Assembly (NCBI RefSeq): GCF_001571405.1
Contig: NZ_BCNX01000008.1
Coordinates: 62,001-126,000, forward strand
Length of the DNA: 64,000 bases
DNA from: Methanoculleus thermophilus
GTDB lineage: Archaea; Halobacteriota; Methanomicrobia; Methanomicrobiales; Methanoculleaceae
Direction: 5' to 3'
Under the pieces are notes generated by a model that had not been told where the DNA came from, did not search any database, and worked only from the letters and a program-made list of their open reading frames with translations. The position numbers and the translations under genes are program-made. Shown piece after piece: positions 28,983-36,347 of this stretch; the stretch's first letter is position 1; each line of letters starts with the position of its first letter.

Positions 28983-29672
28983 ATGAGCCGCCGGGCGCCG
29001 GTCTTCATCATCACCGGCGGGCAAGGCCAGTGCAAGACGACGTTCCTGCACCAGGTCCTCGGACTCATCGTCGGGCTGAACGTGCGTGTCCAGGGGATCA
29101 TCGCACCCGGGCATGTGCGGGACGGCCGCAGGTCCGGGTTCACCCTGGTCGACCTCGCCACCGGCGAGCACGAGGTACTCTGCTCGGTCGATCCCGATCC
29201 CCGGTGCGAGATCCACGGCCGGTTCTATTTCCGGCCCGAGGGGTTGGCATTCGGCCGCCGGGCGCTCGCACCGCCTGATCCGCGGGAGACCGATCTTATG
29301 GTCATCGATGAGGTGGGGAGGTTCGAGCTCCAGGGCGGGGTCTGGGCGGAGCAGCTCGACTGCCTGTTCGCACATCCGCACCCGCCGATGATCCTGACGG
29401 TCCGGCGCCGGCTTCTTGATACGGTCGTCGAGCGATGGAATATCAGAAACGCCGTCGTGGTGGACGTCGGGGTGGCGAGCGTCATGGCGACGGCGGATGC
29501 GGTGATGGAAGCCGTCTGGGAGTGGCGGGAAGCGCAGACCTACTCGGCGGCCCGGACGCCTCCGATCCCGGGCGAGTGCATCGGCGCTCCAACACCCTTC
29601 GTGAATACGGCCGCCGGGGCCGCCCGGAGCGCCCCGGTGATCCTCCGGCGATGCTACGGCCCGGAAGAGTGA
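28983..29672 (+). CDS. THEP1-like NTPase (DUF265 family) with altered Walker A
   Basis: A 229-residue P-loop protein of the THEP1/DUF265 group (nucleoside-triphosphatase). The Walker A is ITGGQGQCKTTF, with Cys in place of the usual last Gly of GxGKT; the Walker B is DLMVIDEVGRFEL, typical of THEP1. RRLLDTVVERW resembles the family's C-terminal helix region. An A+T-rich promoter region lies upstream (28,840-28,890, with AATTTATACG). Gene order puts it right beside the arsenic island, converging with the distal DUF2703 gene. Whether it belongs to that system is unknown. In other microbes THEP1-like proteins sometimes neighbour molybdenum or selenium genes; no such link is seen here. Confidence 0.78.
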   Translation: MSRRAPVFIITGGQGQCKTTFLHQVLGLIVGLNVRVQGIIAPGHVRDGRRSGFTLVDLATGEHEVLCSVDPDPRCEIHGRFYFRPEGLAFGRRALAPPDPRETDLMVIDEVGRFELQGGVWAEQLDCLFAHPHPPMILTVRRRLLDTVVERWNIRNAVVVDVGVASVMATADAVMEAVWEWREAQTYSAARTPPIPGECIGAPTPFVNTAAGAARSAPVILRRCYGPEE

Positions 29673-29688
29673 CGGGCCCGACAGCGCC

Positions 29689-30093
29689 TCACTCCTTCTC
29701 AAGCGCTTTTGCGGCGGCCCGCCCGATCAGTTCCGGCGGGATCGCCTCGTACTCCTCGCCGTTGTAGCGGAGCGTCCGGCACTCCGCCTCCTCCTCCCCG
29801 CAGGTCTCGCAGGATTCACAGGATGCACAGGAGCAGGACGTCGCGGTCACCTCGACCCCTTCGAGGAGTTCCTCGACCGGGACGCCGTTGAAGAGGAGGC
29901 GCTCCGGCTCCATGGCCACCTCATCGGGGAGGACCGTCTCGACCATCCGGACGGCGACCCCCTCCATCTCGAGGAGCATGCGGATCTCCGCGAGGACCGC
30001 CGCAAGGGTCATCCCGGTCTCCTCGAACTCTTCGCGGGTCTTCTCGATCTCGTTTCCGATATGCTTCCATTCGATGACGAGTTCCTTCTTCAT
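29689..30093 (-). CDS. DUF2703 protein, copy B (distal end of arsenic island)
   Basis: A 134-residue protein starting [20 protein letters not shown]. The layout matches copy A (31,153-31,545): the N-terminal strand LVIEWKH, a central VRMVETVLPDE, then LLFNGVPVEELL, a Cys cluster, and the shared end YEAIPPELIGRAAAKALEKE. Here the Cys cluster is CSCASCESCETC, six Cys within 12 residues, richer than in copy A. DUF2703 genes are frequent in metalloid-resistance and redox neighbourhoods. The Cys cluster is well suited to bind soft metal or metalloid (inference). It lies 114 bases after the second microprotein gene in the same orientation. Confidence 0.82.
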   Translation of the reverse strand: MKKELVIEWKHIGNEIEKTREEFEETGMTLAAVLAEIRMLLEMEGVAVRMVETVLPDEVAMEPERLLFNGVPVEELLEGVEVTATSCSCASCESCETCGEEEAECRTLRYNGEEYEAIPPELIGRAAAKALEKE

Positions 30094-30207
30094 GTATACC
30101 ATCTCCTCTGTAACCGGCGGGAGATCTTCTGCCGCCCCTCTGGGCTACTACCGGGATCAGGATCGTGCCGCCCGACACAGATCGGCTCGACAGACCGCAC
30201 CGGCAAC

Positions 30208-30366
30208 CTACTCATCTTCCGGCTCGGGTTCTTCTTTCTTCTCCTTCGGGACGATCCCTGTCCCGCAGCAACCGCCGCCGCTCCCGCAGCCGCAGCCGGA
30301 AGAGAAGAGTTTTTTCACCCGCGATCCGACACATCCTTCTTCATGCTTTTCATTGCTGTCTGTCAT
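30208..30366 (-). CDS. Cys-rich microprotein, copy B
   Basis: A 52-residue protein too short for routine calling. It starts MTDSNEKHEEGCVGSRVKKL, then FSSGCGCGSGGGCCGTGIVP and ends KEKKEEPEPEDE. The shared pattern with the microprotein at 33,978-34,118 is an acidic N-terminus, a G-[SR]-[RI]-[VI]-K-[KN]-L helix, a Cys-rich core ending C-C-G-x-x-x-I-V-P-K, and a charged tail. That two divergent copies keep the same architecture is good evidence for a real gene. Probably a small metalloid- or metal-binding protein (inference). Confidence 0.7.
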   Translation of the reverse strand: MTDSNEKHEEGCVGSRVKKLFSSGCGCGSGGGCCGTGIVPKEKKEEPEPEDE

Positions 30367-30412
30367 GTCGTCACTCTCGCTCCAGCAGATGCGCCGGAGT
30401 GTTTTACGCTGA

Positions 30413-30603
30413 CTAACTGTTTGCGGTGCCGGCGTATGAAGGTTTTAGTCTCATTACTCTCGAATCCCGGGCGCAGGCACAGACTGGAGCCCGGCAGGAG
30501 GTGGGACACGCGAGCAGCATTGCGGCGAGAAAGTCTATCCCGATCCCGGCGAAGAGCACCCCGACAATGCGCCGCATCCACTGTTCGAAGATCTCCGCTG
30601 CCT
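30413..30603 (-). pseudogene. Probable C-terminal remnant of a membrane transporter
   Basis: After the DGC-domain gene stop, the minus strand stays open in another frame and reads ELKAAEIFEQWMRRIVGVLF then AGIGIDFLAAMLLACPTSC, ending at a TAG (30,413-30,415). An amphipathic 'E.WMRRI.G' segment followed by one hydrophobic helix is the usual last-helix layout of LysE- or CcdA-type membrane proteins. No preceding helices or credible start exist, so it looks like a leftover of a deleted gene. An ATG at 30,577 could make a 54-residue peptide. Low certainty. Confidence 0.35.
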
Positions 30604-30957
30604 TCAGCTCCTGATCGCCTCCATAACGGCAGCCGAAAGGCGTTCTATCTCGTCGAACCGGGGTTCGGCCATCCCGTTCTTTGCGATGCCGCAGTCAGTC
30701 GCGACCAGATGCAGATCCGGCTCGACCCCGAGCGCCTGTACCTTCTTCCTCCCGCAACAGTCGCCGCACCCGTCAAGCACCAGGATCCGATCCGCGTGCC
30801 GGACCGCGACCTCCAGCGACGCCGTCGGCCGTGTGGCCGCGACGCACGTCTCGACCGCCCCGCAGGAACTGCGGAGGAGCATCGCACCGGTCTGGGCCGT
30901 CAGTTTCCCGGTGTTCGAGAGCCCCGAACAGGCAACGATGGTGAACGCCATACTCAT
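30604..30957 (-). CDS. DGC-domain putative zinc-binding protein
   Basis: A 117-residue protein of the DGC-domain family, named for its Asp-Gly-Cys motif. The motif is clear in ILVLDGCGDCCGRKK (four Cys in the vicinity). It also has IVACSGLSNTGKLTAQTGAM at the N-terminus, SCGAVETCVAATRP, and the family's final DLHLVATDCGIAK. Each conserved block carries Cys, pointing to metal or metalloid coordination. ATG 30951 is an alternative start with better spacing from GGAGA. DGC proteins recur in archaeal arsenic and mercury clusters; here it is in the middle of one. Molecular role unproven. Confidence 0.8.
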   Translation of the reverse strand: MSMAFTIVACSGLSNTGKLTAQTGAMLLRSSCGAVETCVAATRPTASLEVAVRHADRILVLDGCGDCCGRKKVQALGVEPDLHLVATDCGIAKNGMAEPRFDEIERLSAAVMEAIRS

Positions 30958-30980
30958 TCTTCTCCAAACCTTGCGCCGAT

Positions 30981-31148
30981 TCAGCTCGTAATCTCGTCCC
31001 GGATCCCCCGGACGCCCGCCATGACCTCCTCGTCGATGCCGGCCGAGAAGGCCTGGTAACGGTCGCCGTAGCGGGCGTTCATGTAGCCCTCCGCCGTCTG
31101 CGACCGGGCGGCGTTATGGGTGCAGACGAAGAGGACCCTCTTCTTCAC
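30981..31148 (-). pseudogene. arsC: Internally deleted arsenate reductase (arsC) remnant
   Basis: A GTG-started frame of 55 residues. It begins VKKRVLFVCTHNAARSQTAE with an intact C-x5-R active-site loop, then GYMNARYGDRYQAFSAGI, matching the first 40 residues of the ArsC-like protein at 23,761-24,198. It then jumps to DEEVMAGVRGIRDEITS and stops. The 'R-x-x-R-D-E-I' ending resembles the C-terminal helix of full ArsC (RRSRDAIIDWI in the paralogue). About 85 middle residues are therefore missing, including the Cys and Asp needed for the reaction cycle. It is 4 bases after the DUF2703 stop, so it remains in the operon. A short functional peptide is possible but unlikely. Confidence 0.75.
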
Positions 31149-31152
31149 GGTA

Positions 31153-31545
31153 TCACTCCAGTCCGAGCGCCTTCAGCGCCGCCCGGGCGATCAGCTCCGG
31201 CGGGATCGACTCGTAGCGCTTGCCGTCGTACTCGACCGCACGGCACTCGGCGTCGTCCTGTCCGGTGATGCAGGCGCAGGAGGCGCAGGGCGTGGCTGTA
31301 ACCTCCATGTCTTCGATGAGGTTCTCAAGCGGCACGCCGTTGAAGAGGATGCTGTTTGAGTCCGCTATCGCTTCGTTTTCAAGGACGGTCTCGATGAACC
31401 GGACCGCGATTCCCTCTTCCTCGAGGATGGGGCGCATCTGCTCGACGACGTCAATCACCGCCCGGCCGGTCGCGCCGCAGCGCTCGCAGGTGTTCTCGAT
31501 GTCTCTTCCGACATGTTTCCATTCGATGACCAGTTCGTTCTTCAT
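31153..31545 (-). CDS. DUF2703 protein, copy A
   Basis: A 130-residue protein starting [20 protein letters not shown]. The Cys residues are CERCGATG near residue 20 and CASCACITG near residue 90, followed by [20 protein letters not shown]. It is a paralogue of copy B (29,689-30,093), but the Cys positions are distributed differently: copy A has an extra N-terminal CERC pair. It overlaps the acr3 gene by 4 bases (ATGA), a sign of translational coupling with the arsenite pump. Role unproven; candidate arsenite or metal chaperone handing substrate to ACR3 (inference). Confidence 0.85.
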   Translation of the reverse strand: MKNELVIEWKHVGRDIENTCERCGATGRAVIDVVEQMRPILEEEGIAVRFIETVLENEAIADSNSILFNGVPLENLIEDMEVTATPCASCACITGQDDAECRAVEYDGKRYESIPPELIARAALKALGLE

Positions 31546-32654
31546 GGTAGCCCCTCACGTGGCGCAGGACAATGTGCTTCGACCACTCCTCCGTACCAGC
31601 GGTCCCGGAGCCGGAGGGCGACGTTCACGAGCGAGATCAGCACCGGCACCTCGAGCAGCGGCCCGACGACGGTGGCAAACGCCACGCCCGAGCCGATCCC
31701 GAAGACCCCGATGGCAACGGCGATGGCGAGTTCGAAGTTGTTGCTCGCGGCGGTGAACGCAAGCGACGTTGACCTCCCGTAGTCGACGCCGACCTTCCAG
31801 CTCATCCAGAAGCTTGCGAAGAACATGATCAGGAAGTAGAGGGTGAGCGGGATGGCGATCCGGACGACGTCGAGCGGCAGCGCCACGATGTTGCCGCCCT
31901 GCGTCGAGAACATCACCACGATCGTGAAGAGCAGGGCGACGAGCGTGATCGGCGAGATCTTCGGGATGAACCGGGTATGATACCACTCCTTCGACTTCAC
32001 CCGGAGGAGCGCAAAGCGGGTCAGGAATCCGGCGATGAACGGGATGCCCAGGTAAATGAAGACCGTGACGGCGACGCCCGAGATGGTGATCGGCACCTCC
32101 GTCCCGGCGCCGATGCCAAGGAGCGGCGGGAGGACGGTGATGAAGACATAGGCGTAGGGAGCATAGAAGAGCACCTGGAAGATCGAATTGACGCCGACGA
32201 TCGCGGCGCAGTACTCGCAGTCGCCCTTCGCGAGATCGTTCCAGACGATGACCATGGCGATGCACCGGGCGAGGCCGACCAGGATAAGGCCGTACATGAA
32301 CTCCGGCCGGTCGGCGAGGAAGGTCGCCGCGAGAAGGAACATCAGTACCGGGCCGACGACCCAGTTCTGGACGAGGGAGAGGCCGAGTACCCGGGTGTCC
32401 CGGAAGACCCGGCCGAGCTCCTCGTAGCGGACTTTCGCGAGCGGCGGGTACATCATCAGGATCAGCCCGAGCGCGATCGGGATGGATGTGGTGCCGATCG
32501 AGAACCCCGTAATCGCCTCCGGCACGCCGGGGAGGAAGTAGCCGATGGCGACGCCGGCCGCCATCGCAAGGACAATCCAGAGGGTCAGGTAGCGGTCGAG
32601 GAAGGAGAGCCGGGAACCGGGGGCCTTCGGATGAATCTGGTCGATGGTGCCCAT
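31542..32654 (-). CDS. acr3: ACR3-family arsenite efflux transporter
   Basis: A 370-residue, ten-helix arsenite/H+ antiporter of the ACR3 (BASS superfamily) type. Signatures: [20 protein letters not shown] at the N-terminus, [31 protein letters not shown], and [18 protein letters not shown], which includes the conserved Cys required for arsenite transport in characterised homologues. [20 protein letters not shown] is the conserved Asn/Glu-containing helix. It starts 6 bases after a 95-residue gene and overlaps DUF2703. Arsenite expulsion is the best supported function of this whole island. Confidence 0.95.
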   Translation of the reverse strand: MGTIDQIHPKAPGSRLSFLDRYLTLWIVLAMAAGVAIGYFLPGVPEAITGFSIGTTSIPIALGLILMMYPPLAKVRYEELGRVFRDTRVLGLSLVQNWVVGPVLMFLLAATFLADRPEFMYGLILVGLARCIAMVIVWNDLAKGDCEYCAAIVGVNSIFQVLFYAPYAYVFITVLPPLLGIGAGTEVPITISGVAVTVFIYLGIPFIAGFLTRFALLRVKSKEWYHTRFIPKISPITLVALLFTIVVMFSTQGGNIVALPLDVVRIAIPLTLYFLIMFFASFWMSWKVGVDYGRSTSLAFTAASNNFELAIAVAIGVFGIGSGVAFATVVGPLLEVPVLISLVNVALRLRDRWYGGVVEAHCPAPREGLP

Positions 32655-32660
32655 CGCCGG

Positions 32661-32948
32661 TCACCTGCAGCAATCGCAGCTGCCGGGGCGCCGATCGGCC
32701 CGGTACTCCCTCACGAGCGCGGCTGCATACAGCGTTTCCCCACCCGGAGGAACGTAGTTATGCTCGCGGACCCGCCGGACCAGCTCCTTGCCGAGGGCGG
32801 CATCGTCACCGATCCCCATCGCGGCGACCTCCGCAAAGACCGCATCAAGCATCGTAAACCCAATTATAGTCCCGCCGACGTCGATCCGTCGGATCTGCCG
32901 CAGGGCATCTGCGGCACAGCAGGGTATCTTCTCCCGTCTGGAATCCAT
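32661..32948 (-). CDS. Small Cys-flanked hypothetical protein between permease and ACR3
   Basis: A 95-residue protein. The start MDSRREKIPCCAADALRQIR carries a CC pair and the end RRPGSCDCCR carries three more Cys. The middle has IDVGGTIIGFTMLDAVFAEV, a long helix, and REHNYVPPGGETLYAAALVR. I recall similar small proteins ('I...G..IG...LD..F..V' with 'R..NYIPP..E..Y..AL..EY') in archaeal permease and thioredoxin neighbourhoods without a firm name. Terminal Cys pairs could clasp metal or form a redox pair. It is 25 bases after the DUF318 permease and 6 before acr3. Confidence 0.7.
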   Translation of the reverse strand: MDSRREKIPCCAADALRQIRRIDVGGTIIGFTMLDAVFAEVAAMGIGDDAALGKELVRRVREHNYVPPGGETLYAAALVREYRADRRPGSCDCCR

Positions 32949-32973
32949 GTTACAATCACCTCATAACAGGCCG

Positions 32974-33879
32974 TCAGAACATCGCAAGGGCCTGGAACGC
33001 CACGCCGGCCAGGATGGCGACCCCGAGGATGATCACCACGAACGCGGCGAGTAGGCGCCGCTCGAAGATCGCGGCAAGCAATGTCACCTCCGGGATGCTC
33101 GCGCCCGCGCCGCCGATGATCAGCGCCATCACGGCACCGATGCCCATTCCCTTATCGAGGAGGACGGCGCTGATCGGGATGAGCGTCTCCGCCCGGATGT
33201 ACATCGGCACGCCGATGACCGCCGCAACCGGGATGGCGAGGGGGTTGTCCGGCCCCGCGACCGCAACGATCAGGTCTTCGGGGACGAATCCGTAGATGAA
33301 CGCACCGATCCCGGCGCCGAGCAGGAGGTAGGGGAGCACCTGCCGGAAAAGACCGACCGCGAAAGAGAACGCTCCCCGGATGCGGGTGCCGTGGGTTGCA
33401 GCGCAACTGCAGGGTTCCGGTCTCCCTTCGACCATGACGTCCCTGACATAGCGCTCGTACCCGAACCGGCCGAGGAGCCAGCCTATCCCCACGGCGGCCG
33501 TGAAGGTAAGGGCGGCGTAGATGGCGGTCGGGACGACCCCGACGAGCGCGACGAGGAGGGCAAGGATCACCGGGTTTAAGAGCGGGGATGCGAGCAGGAA
33601 CGACATGCAGACCCCGAACGGAACCCCGATGTCGAGGAGGCCGAGCAGGATCGGGATCGTCGAGCAGGAGCAGAACGGGGTGAGGGCACCGAACCCGGCC
33701 CCGATAACGTTCCCGACGCCCTGTCGTCTCCCGGCAAGCACGCCCCGGATCCGTTCTTCGGGGATGTAGGCCTGGAGGAGCCCGACGAGGAAGGTGATCC
33801 CCACAAAGAGCAGGACCAGTTCTCCGGCGATGACGACGAAGAACTCTCCGGCGGTGGTCAGGTTCGAAGCGGCATCCAT
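32974..33879 (-). CDS. DUF318 / ArsP-like permease
   Basis: A 301-residue permease of the DUF318 (COG0701) family, which includes ArsP, an exporter of methylated arsenic. The family signature GALTPFCSCSTIPILLGLLD (CxC in helix 2) is intact, followed by SFLLASPLLNPVILALL. A cytoplasmic loop contains PEPCSCAATHG, a second CxC. The second repeat has LLLGAGIGAFIYGFVPEDLI and PMYIRAETLIPISAVLLDKG. About eight helices. Given its place in an arsenic operon, efflux of arsenicals or use in thiol chemistry is plausible; substrate is inference. Confidence 0.88.
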   Translation of the reverse strand: MDAASNLTTAGEFFVVIAGELVLLFVGITFLVGLLQAYIPEERIRGVLAGRRQGVGNVIGAGFGALTPFCSCSTIPILLGLLDIGVPFGVCMSFLLASPLLNPVILALLVALVGVVPTAIYAALTFTAAVGIGWLLGRFGYERYVRDVMVEGRPEPCSCAATHGTRIRGAFSFAVGLFRQVLPYLLLGAGIGAFIYGFVPEDLIVAVAGPDNPLAIPVAAVIGVPMYIRAETLIPISAVLLDKGMGIGAVMALIIGGAGASIPEVTLLAAIFERRLLAAFVVIILGVAILAGVAFQALAMF

Positions 33880-33977
33880 GGTCGTTCACTCACCTGCCCC
33901 GTTCCTCCTTCTGAGACCCGCACGCCGTCCGGGTACGGGACTCCTCGCCCCATCCGCCTGCCATGCTCCGCTTCCGG

Positions 33978-34118
33978 TCACTCCTTCTTCTCGTCTGTCC
34001 TCTTCGGCACAATCTTCACGTTGCCGCAGCAGCAGCCGCGGTCGCTCTCCGGCGCAAGGAGGTTCTTGATCCGTCCGGCGATGCCTTCTTTCCGGTTTTT
34101 GCTGGTGTCGTCCGCCAT
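33978..34118 (-). CDS. Cys-rich microprotein, copy A (first gene of arsenic operon)
   Basis: A 46-residue protein missed by length cut-offs. It reads MADDTSKNRKEGIAGRIKNL then LAPESDRGCCCGNVKIVPKR and ends TDEKKE. The CCCG-x-V-x-IVPK core matches CCGTGIVPK of copy B (30,208-30,366), and the preceding basic helix is also shared. It begins 28 bases downstream of the TTATTTGAAATAA palindrome, so it is the promoter-proximal gene of the operon and probably the most expressed. A metallochaperone or scavenger role is inference. Confidence 0.7.
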   Translation of the reverse strand: MADDTSKNRKEGIAGRIKNLLAPESDRGCCCGNVKIVPKRTDEKKE

Positions 34119-34145
34119 GATGCTACGCTCCGCGCTGTTTCAACA

Positions 34146-34158
34146 TTATTTGAAATAA
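34146..34158. promoter_or_regulatory. Palindrome TTATTTGAAATAA at the arsenic operon promoter (candidate ArsR operator)
   Basis: Two 6-base arms (TTATTT and AAATAA) are exact reverse complements around one G. The site ends 28 bases before the first microprotein gene of the operon, where a TATA box would be expected, so a bound repressor would block transcription. Being next to arsR makes ArsR the obvious candidate. Confidence 0.55.
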
Positions 34159-34408
34159 GGTGGACATCACTACCGATAAATGTTCTGGTTCCAAAAAGAG
34201 TTGAAGTGGGGTCAACCGGCGGCGACGGGCCTGGCGGGGACAGGATTCACAACGGCGTCAGTGAGGTTCCCCGGCCGGGCAGGGTCGAGGAGCCCGTATC
34301 GGTGGAGACCCAGACCCGGAACCGTGAGAACAGACGAACAAACCGGCGGTTATGATGTCCATGCTTTTTCTCCTCTGCTGTCGAACGGTTAGTTCGTACC
34401 TCGTGCGG

Positions 34409-34420
34409 TAGCAGCGAAAG
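34409..34420 (+). promoter_or_regulatory. TATA-like promoter of arsR
   Basis: AAAGATTATAGG fits an archaeal promoter box; transcription would start near 34,440, about 30 bases before ATG 34473. Confidence 0.4.
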
Positions 34421-34472
34421 ATTATAGGTACTCTCGTTTCGCATTGTCTCGAAAGAAGAGTGTGATGATCGG

Positions 34473-34856
34473 ATGGCAGGAGGCGAAGAGTATCAGGACA
34501 CATCCCTGCCCCTCCCTCCCGGAGTCGAAGAGTCGCTCTGTCAGTGTGGTGGGATTACAGGGCTTATAGAACAGTTGCCGGCCGATGCAGTGCTTGAGCG
34601 GGAGAGCAGCGTCCACCGTGCGCTTGGCGACCCGCTTCGTCTCAAGATTCTCACGATGCTCTCCGTGCAACCGCTCTGCGTCTGCGTCGTCAAGGCGGTG
34701 CTCGGCATCGCAGACTCGAAGCTCTCCTACCACCTCGGTGTCCTGAAGAAAGCGAACCTGATCGCCGGCGAGGCACAGGGGAACTGGATCATCTACCGCC
34801 TGACGGCCGAAGGTGAGGCGTGGGCGCAACAGATCGTGGATGATAACGGAAGTTGA
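34473..34856 (+). CDS. arsR: ArsR-family winged-helix metalloregulator
   Basis: A 127-residue DNA-binding repressor. The winged helix includes HRALGDPLRLKILTMLSVQP, LGIADSKLSYHLGVLKKANL and IIYRLTAEGEAW. The inducer-site motif is LCVCVV (Cys-x-Cys in the position of ELCVCDL in ArsR), suited to bind As(III) or Sb(III). The N-terminus adds another Cys pair (SLCQCGGI), which might supply a third ligand. It is divergent from the arsenic operon, the normal arrangement for local control. Confidence 0.92.
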   Translation: MAGGEEYQDTSLPLPPGVEESLCQCGGITGLIEQLPADAVLERESSVHRALGDPLRLKILTMLSVQPLCVCVVKAVLGIADSKLSYHLGVLKKANLIAGEAQGNWIIYRLTAEGEAWAQQIVDDNGS

Positions 34857-34877
34857 AAGATAGGTGGATGCCGGGGC

Positions 34878-35456
34878 CTAGAGCCCGAGCCCCTCTAAAA
34901 ACATCCGGTGCAGGCGTAAGTCCCCGCCGAGCTCGGGATGGAAGGCAAACGCCATATGCCGCCCATACCGGACAGCGACGATCCCCTCCGGTATCCGGGC
35001 GAGCACCTGGACCTGAGGGTCAACGTCCGTCGCCACCGGGGCCCGGATGAAGACTGCCCGGAACGGCTCCGTGAGCCCGGCAACCTCGAGCATCGCCTCG
35101 CGGGAGTCGACCTGCCGGCCGAAGGCGTTGCGTGCCACATGCATCGGGACGAGAGAGAGGGGCCGGACCCGGGGGTCGTCCACCCGGTCGGCGATAAGGA
35201 CCATTCCCGCGCAGGTGGCGAAGATCCCGCCCTCGAACTCCGCGATCGGCTCATAGAGCCCGTTCTTCTCGATCAACCGGGAGATCGTCGTCGACTCCCC
35301 GCCCGGGATCGCAAGGGCGTCGAGGTCCGCAAGGTCTGTGGGCTTCCTGACTAAAACGACCTCCGAGCCCGGTCTCTCCGCGAGCGCCTCCCGGAACGCC
35401 GCAGCATGCTCGGCGACGTCGCCCTGGAGCGCGAGAACCCCGACCTTAACGCCCAC
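34878..35456 (-). CDS. pdxT: Pyridoxal 5'-phosphate synthase glutaminase subunit PdxT
   Basis: Class I glutamine amidotransferase that feeds ammonia to PdxS. 192 residues. It starts [36 protein letters not shown] and [11 protein letters not shown] (nucleophile Cys) follow; the catalytic His-Glu is in [15 protein letters not shown]. All triad residues are present. It overlaps pdxS by 11 bases and ends the operon that runs from purA. Confidence 0.96.
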   Translation of the reverse strand: MGVKVGVLALQGDVAEHAAAFREALAERPGSEVVLVRKPTDLADLDALAIPGGESTTISRLIEKNGLYEPIAEFEGGIFATCAGMVLIADRVDDPRVRPLSLVPMHVARNAFGRQVDSREAMLEVAGLTEPFRAVFIRAPVATDVDPQVQVLARIPEGIVAVRYGRHMAFAFHPELGGDLRLHRMFLEGLGL

Positions 35457-36342
35457 GGGTCTGCAACACCTCTTCTGGACGAAGTGTACGGATATCGATG
35501 CCCTTCATCGCATCCCCAAGACCCCTGCTCACCTCGGCAAGGACCTTTGGATCGTCGTAGTGGTTCACCGCCTCGACGATCGCCCGGGCGGTCGCCTCGG
35601 GGTTTGCGGACTTGAAGATGCCCGACCCGACAAAGACACCGTCGGCCCCAAGGTGCATCATCAGCGCCGCGTCGGCAGGCGTCGCGATCCCGCCGGCGGA
35701 GAAGTTCACGACGGGGAGCCGGCCGCGCTCTGCGCACTCGATGACCAGGTCCGCCGGCGCCTCGATATCGCGGGCCCGGTCGACGAGTTCCTGGCGTGAG
35801 AGACCCTGCAGGCTCCGGATCTCGCCCATGATCGCCCGCATGTGGCGGACCGCCTCGACGACGTTGCCGGTCCCGGCCTCGCCCTTTGTCCGGATCATCG
35901 CCGCTCCCTCGTTGATGCGGCGCAGCGCCTCCCCGAGGTTCCGGGCGCCGCAGACGAATGGCACGGAGAACCGGGTTTTATCGATATGGAACTGCTCGTC
36001 CGCCGGGGTCAACACCTCGCTCTCGTCGATCATGTCCACACCAAGCGCTTCCAGGATCTGCGCCTCGACGAAGTGGCCGATCCGAACCTTCCCCATCACC
36101 GGGATGGAGACCGCATCGATGATCTCGATAATCTTCTGTGGATCGGCCATACGGGCCACGCCCCCGGCTGCCCTGATATCGGCCGGGACTCTCTCAAGCG
36201 CCATGACGGCGACGGCACCGGCCTCTTCGGCAATCTGCGCCTGCTCTGCGTTGACGACGTCCATAATGACGCCGCCTTTCTGCATCGACGCAAAGCCGCG
36301 CTTGATCAGCTCGGTGCCAAATCTCAGTTCCTCGAGTTTCAT
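35446..36342 (-). CDS. pdxS: Pyridoxal 5'-phosphate synthase subunit PdxS
   Basis: Builds PLP from ribose 5-phosphate, glyceraldehyde 3-phosphate and ammonia. 298 residues, beta/alpha barrel. From ATG 36342: [20 protein letters not shown] and [20 protein letters not shown], then [20 protein letters not shown] with the active-site region. The first catalytic lysine is in [15 protein letters not shown], the second in [13 protein letters not shown], and the phosphate site is [20 protein letters not shown] then [12 protein letters not shown]. Serves the several PLP enzymes in the window. It starts 5 bases after cbiB stops. Confidence 0.97.
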   Translation of the reverse strand: MKLEELRFGTELIKRGFASMQKGGVIMDVVNAEQAQIAEEAGAVAVMALERVPADIRAAGGVARMADPQKIIEIIDAVSIPVMGKVRIGHFVEAQILEALGVDMIDESEVLTPADEQFHIDKTRFSVPFVCGARNLGEALRRINEGAAMIRTKGEAGTGNVVEAVRHMRAIMGEIRSLQGLSRQELVDRARDIEAPADLVIECAERGRLPVVNFSAGGIATPADAALMMHLGADGVFVGSGIFKSANPEATARAIVEAVNHYDDPKVLAEVSRGLGDAMKGIDIRTLRPEEVLQTRGR

Positions 36343-36347
36343 TACTT

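Larger units (their letters stand above)
34119..34472. other. Divergent intergenic region between arsenic operon and arsR
   Basis: No convincing gene. It carries the palindrome at 34,146-34,158 facing the operon and a TATA-like AAAGATTATAGG at 34,409-34,420 facing arsR. The middle (34,180-34,350) is G+C-rich with only unsupported frames. Confidence 0.6.

Noticed and set aside
34180-34392. 70-codon frame between the arsenic operon and arsR
   Set aside because: Trp/Arg/Gly-rich composition, no ribosome site and no similarity recognised.
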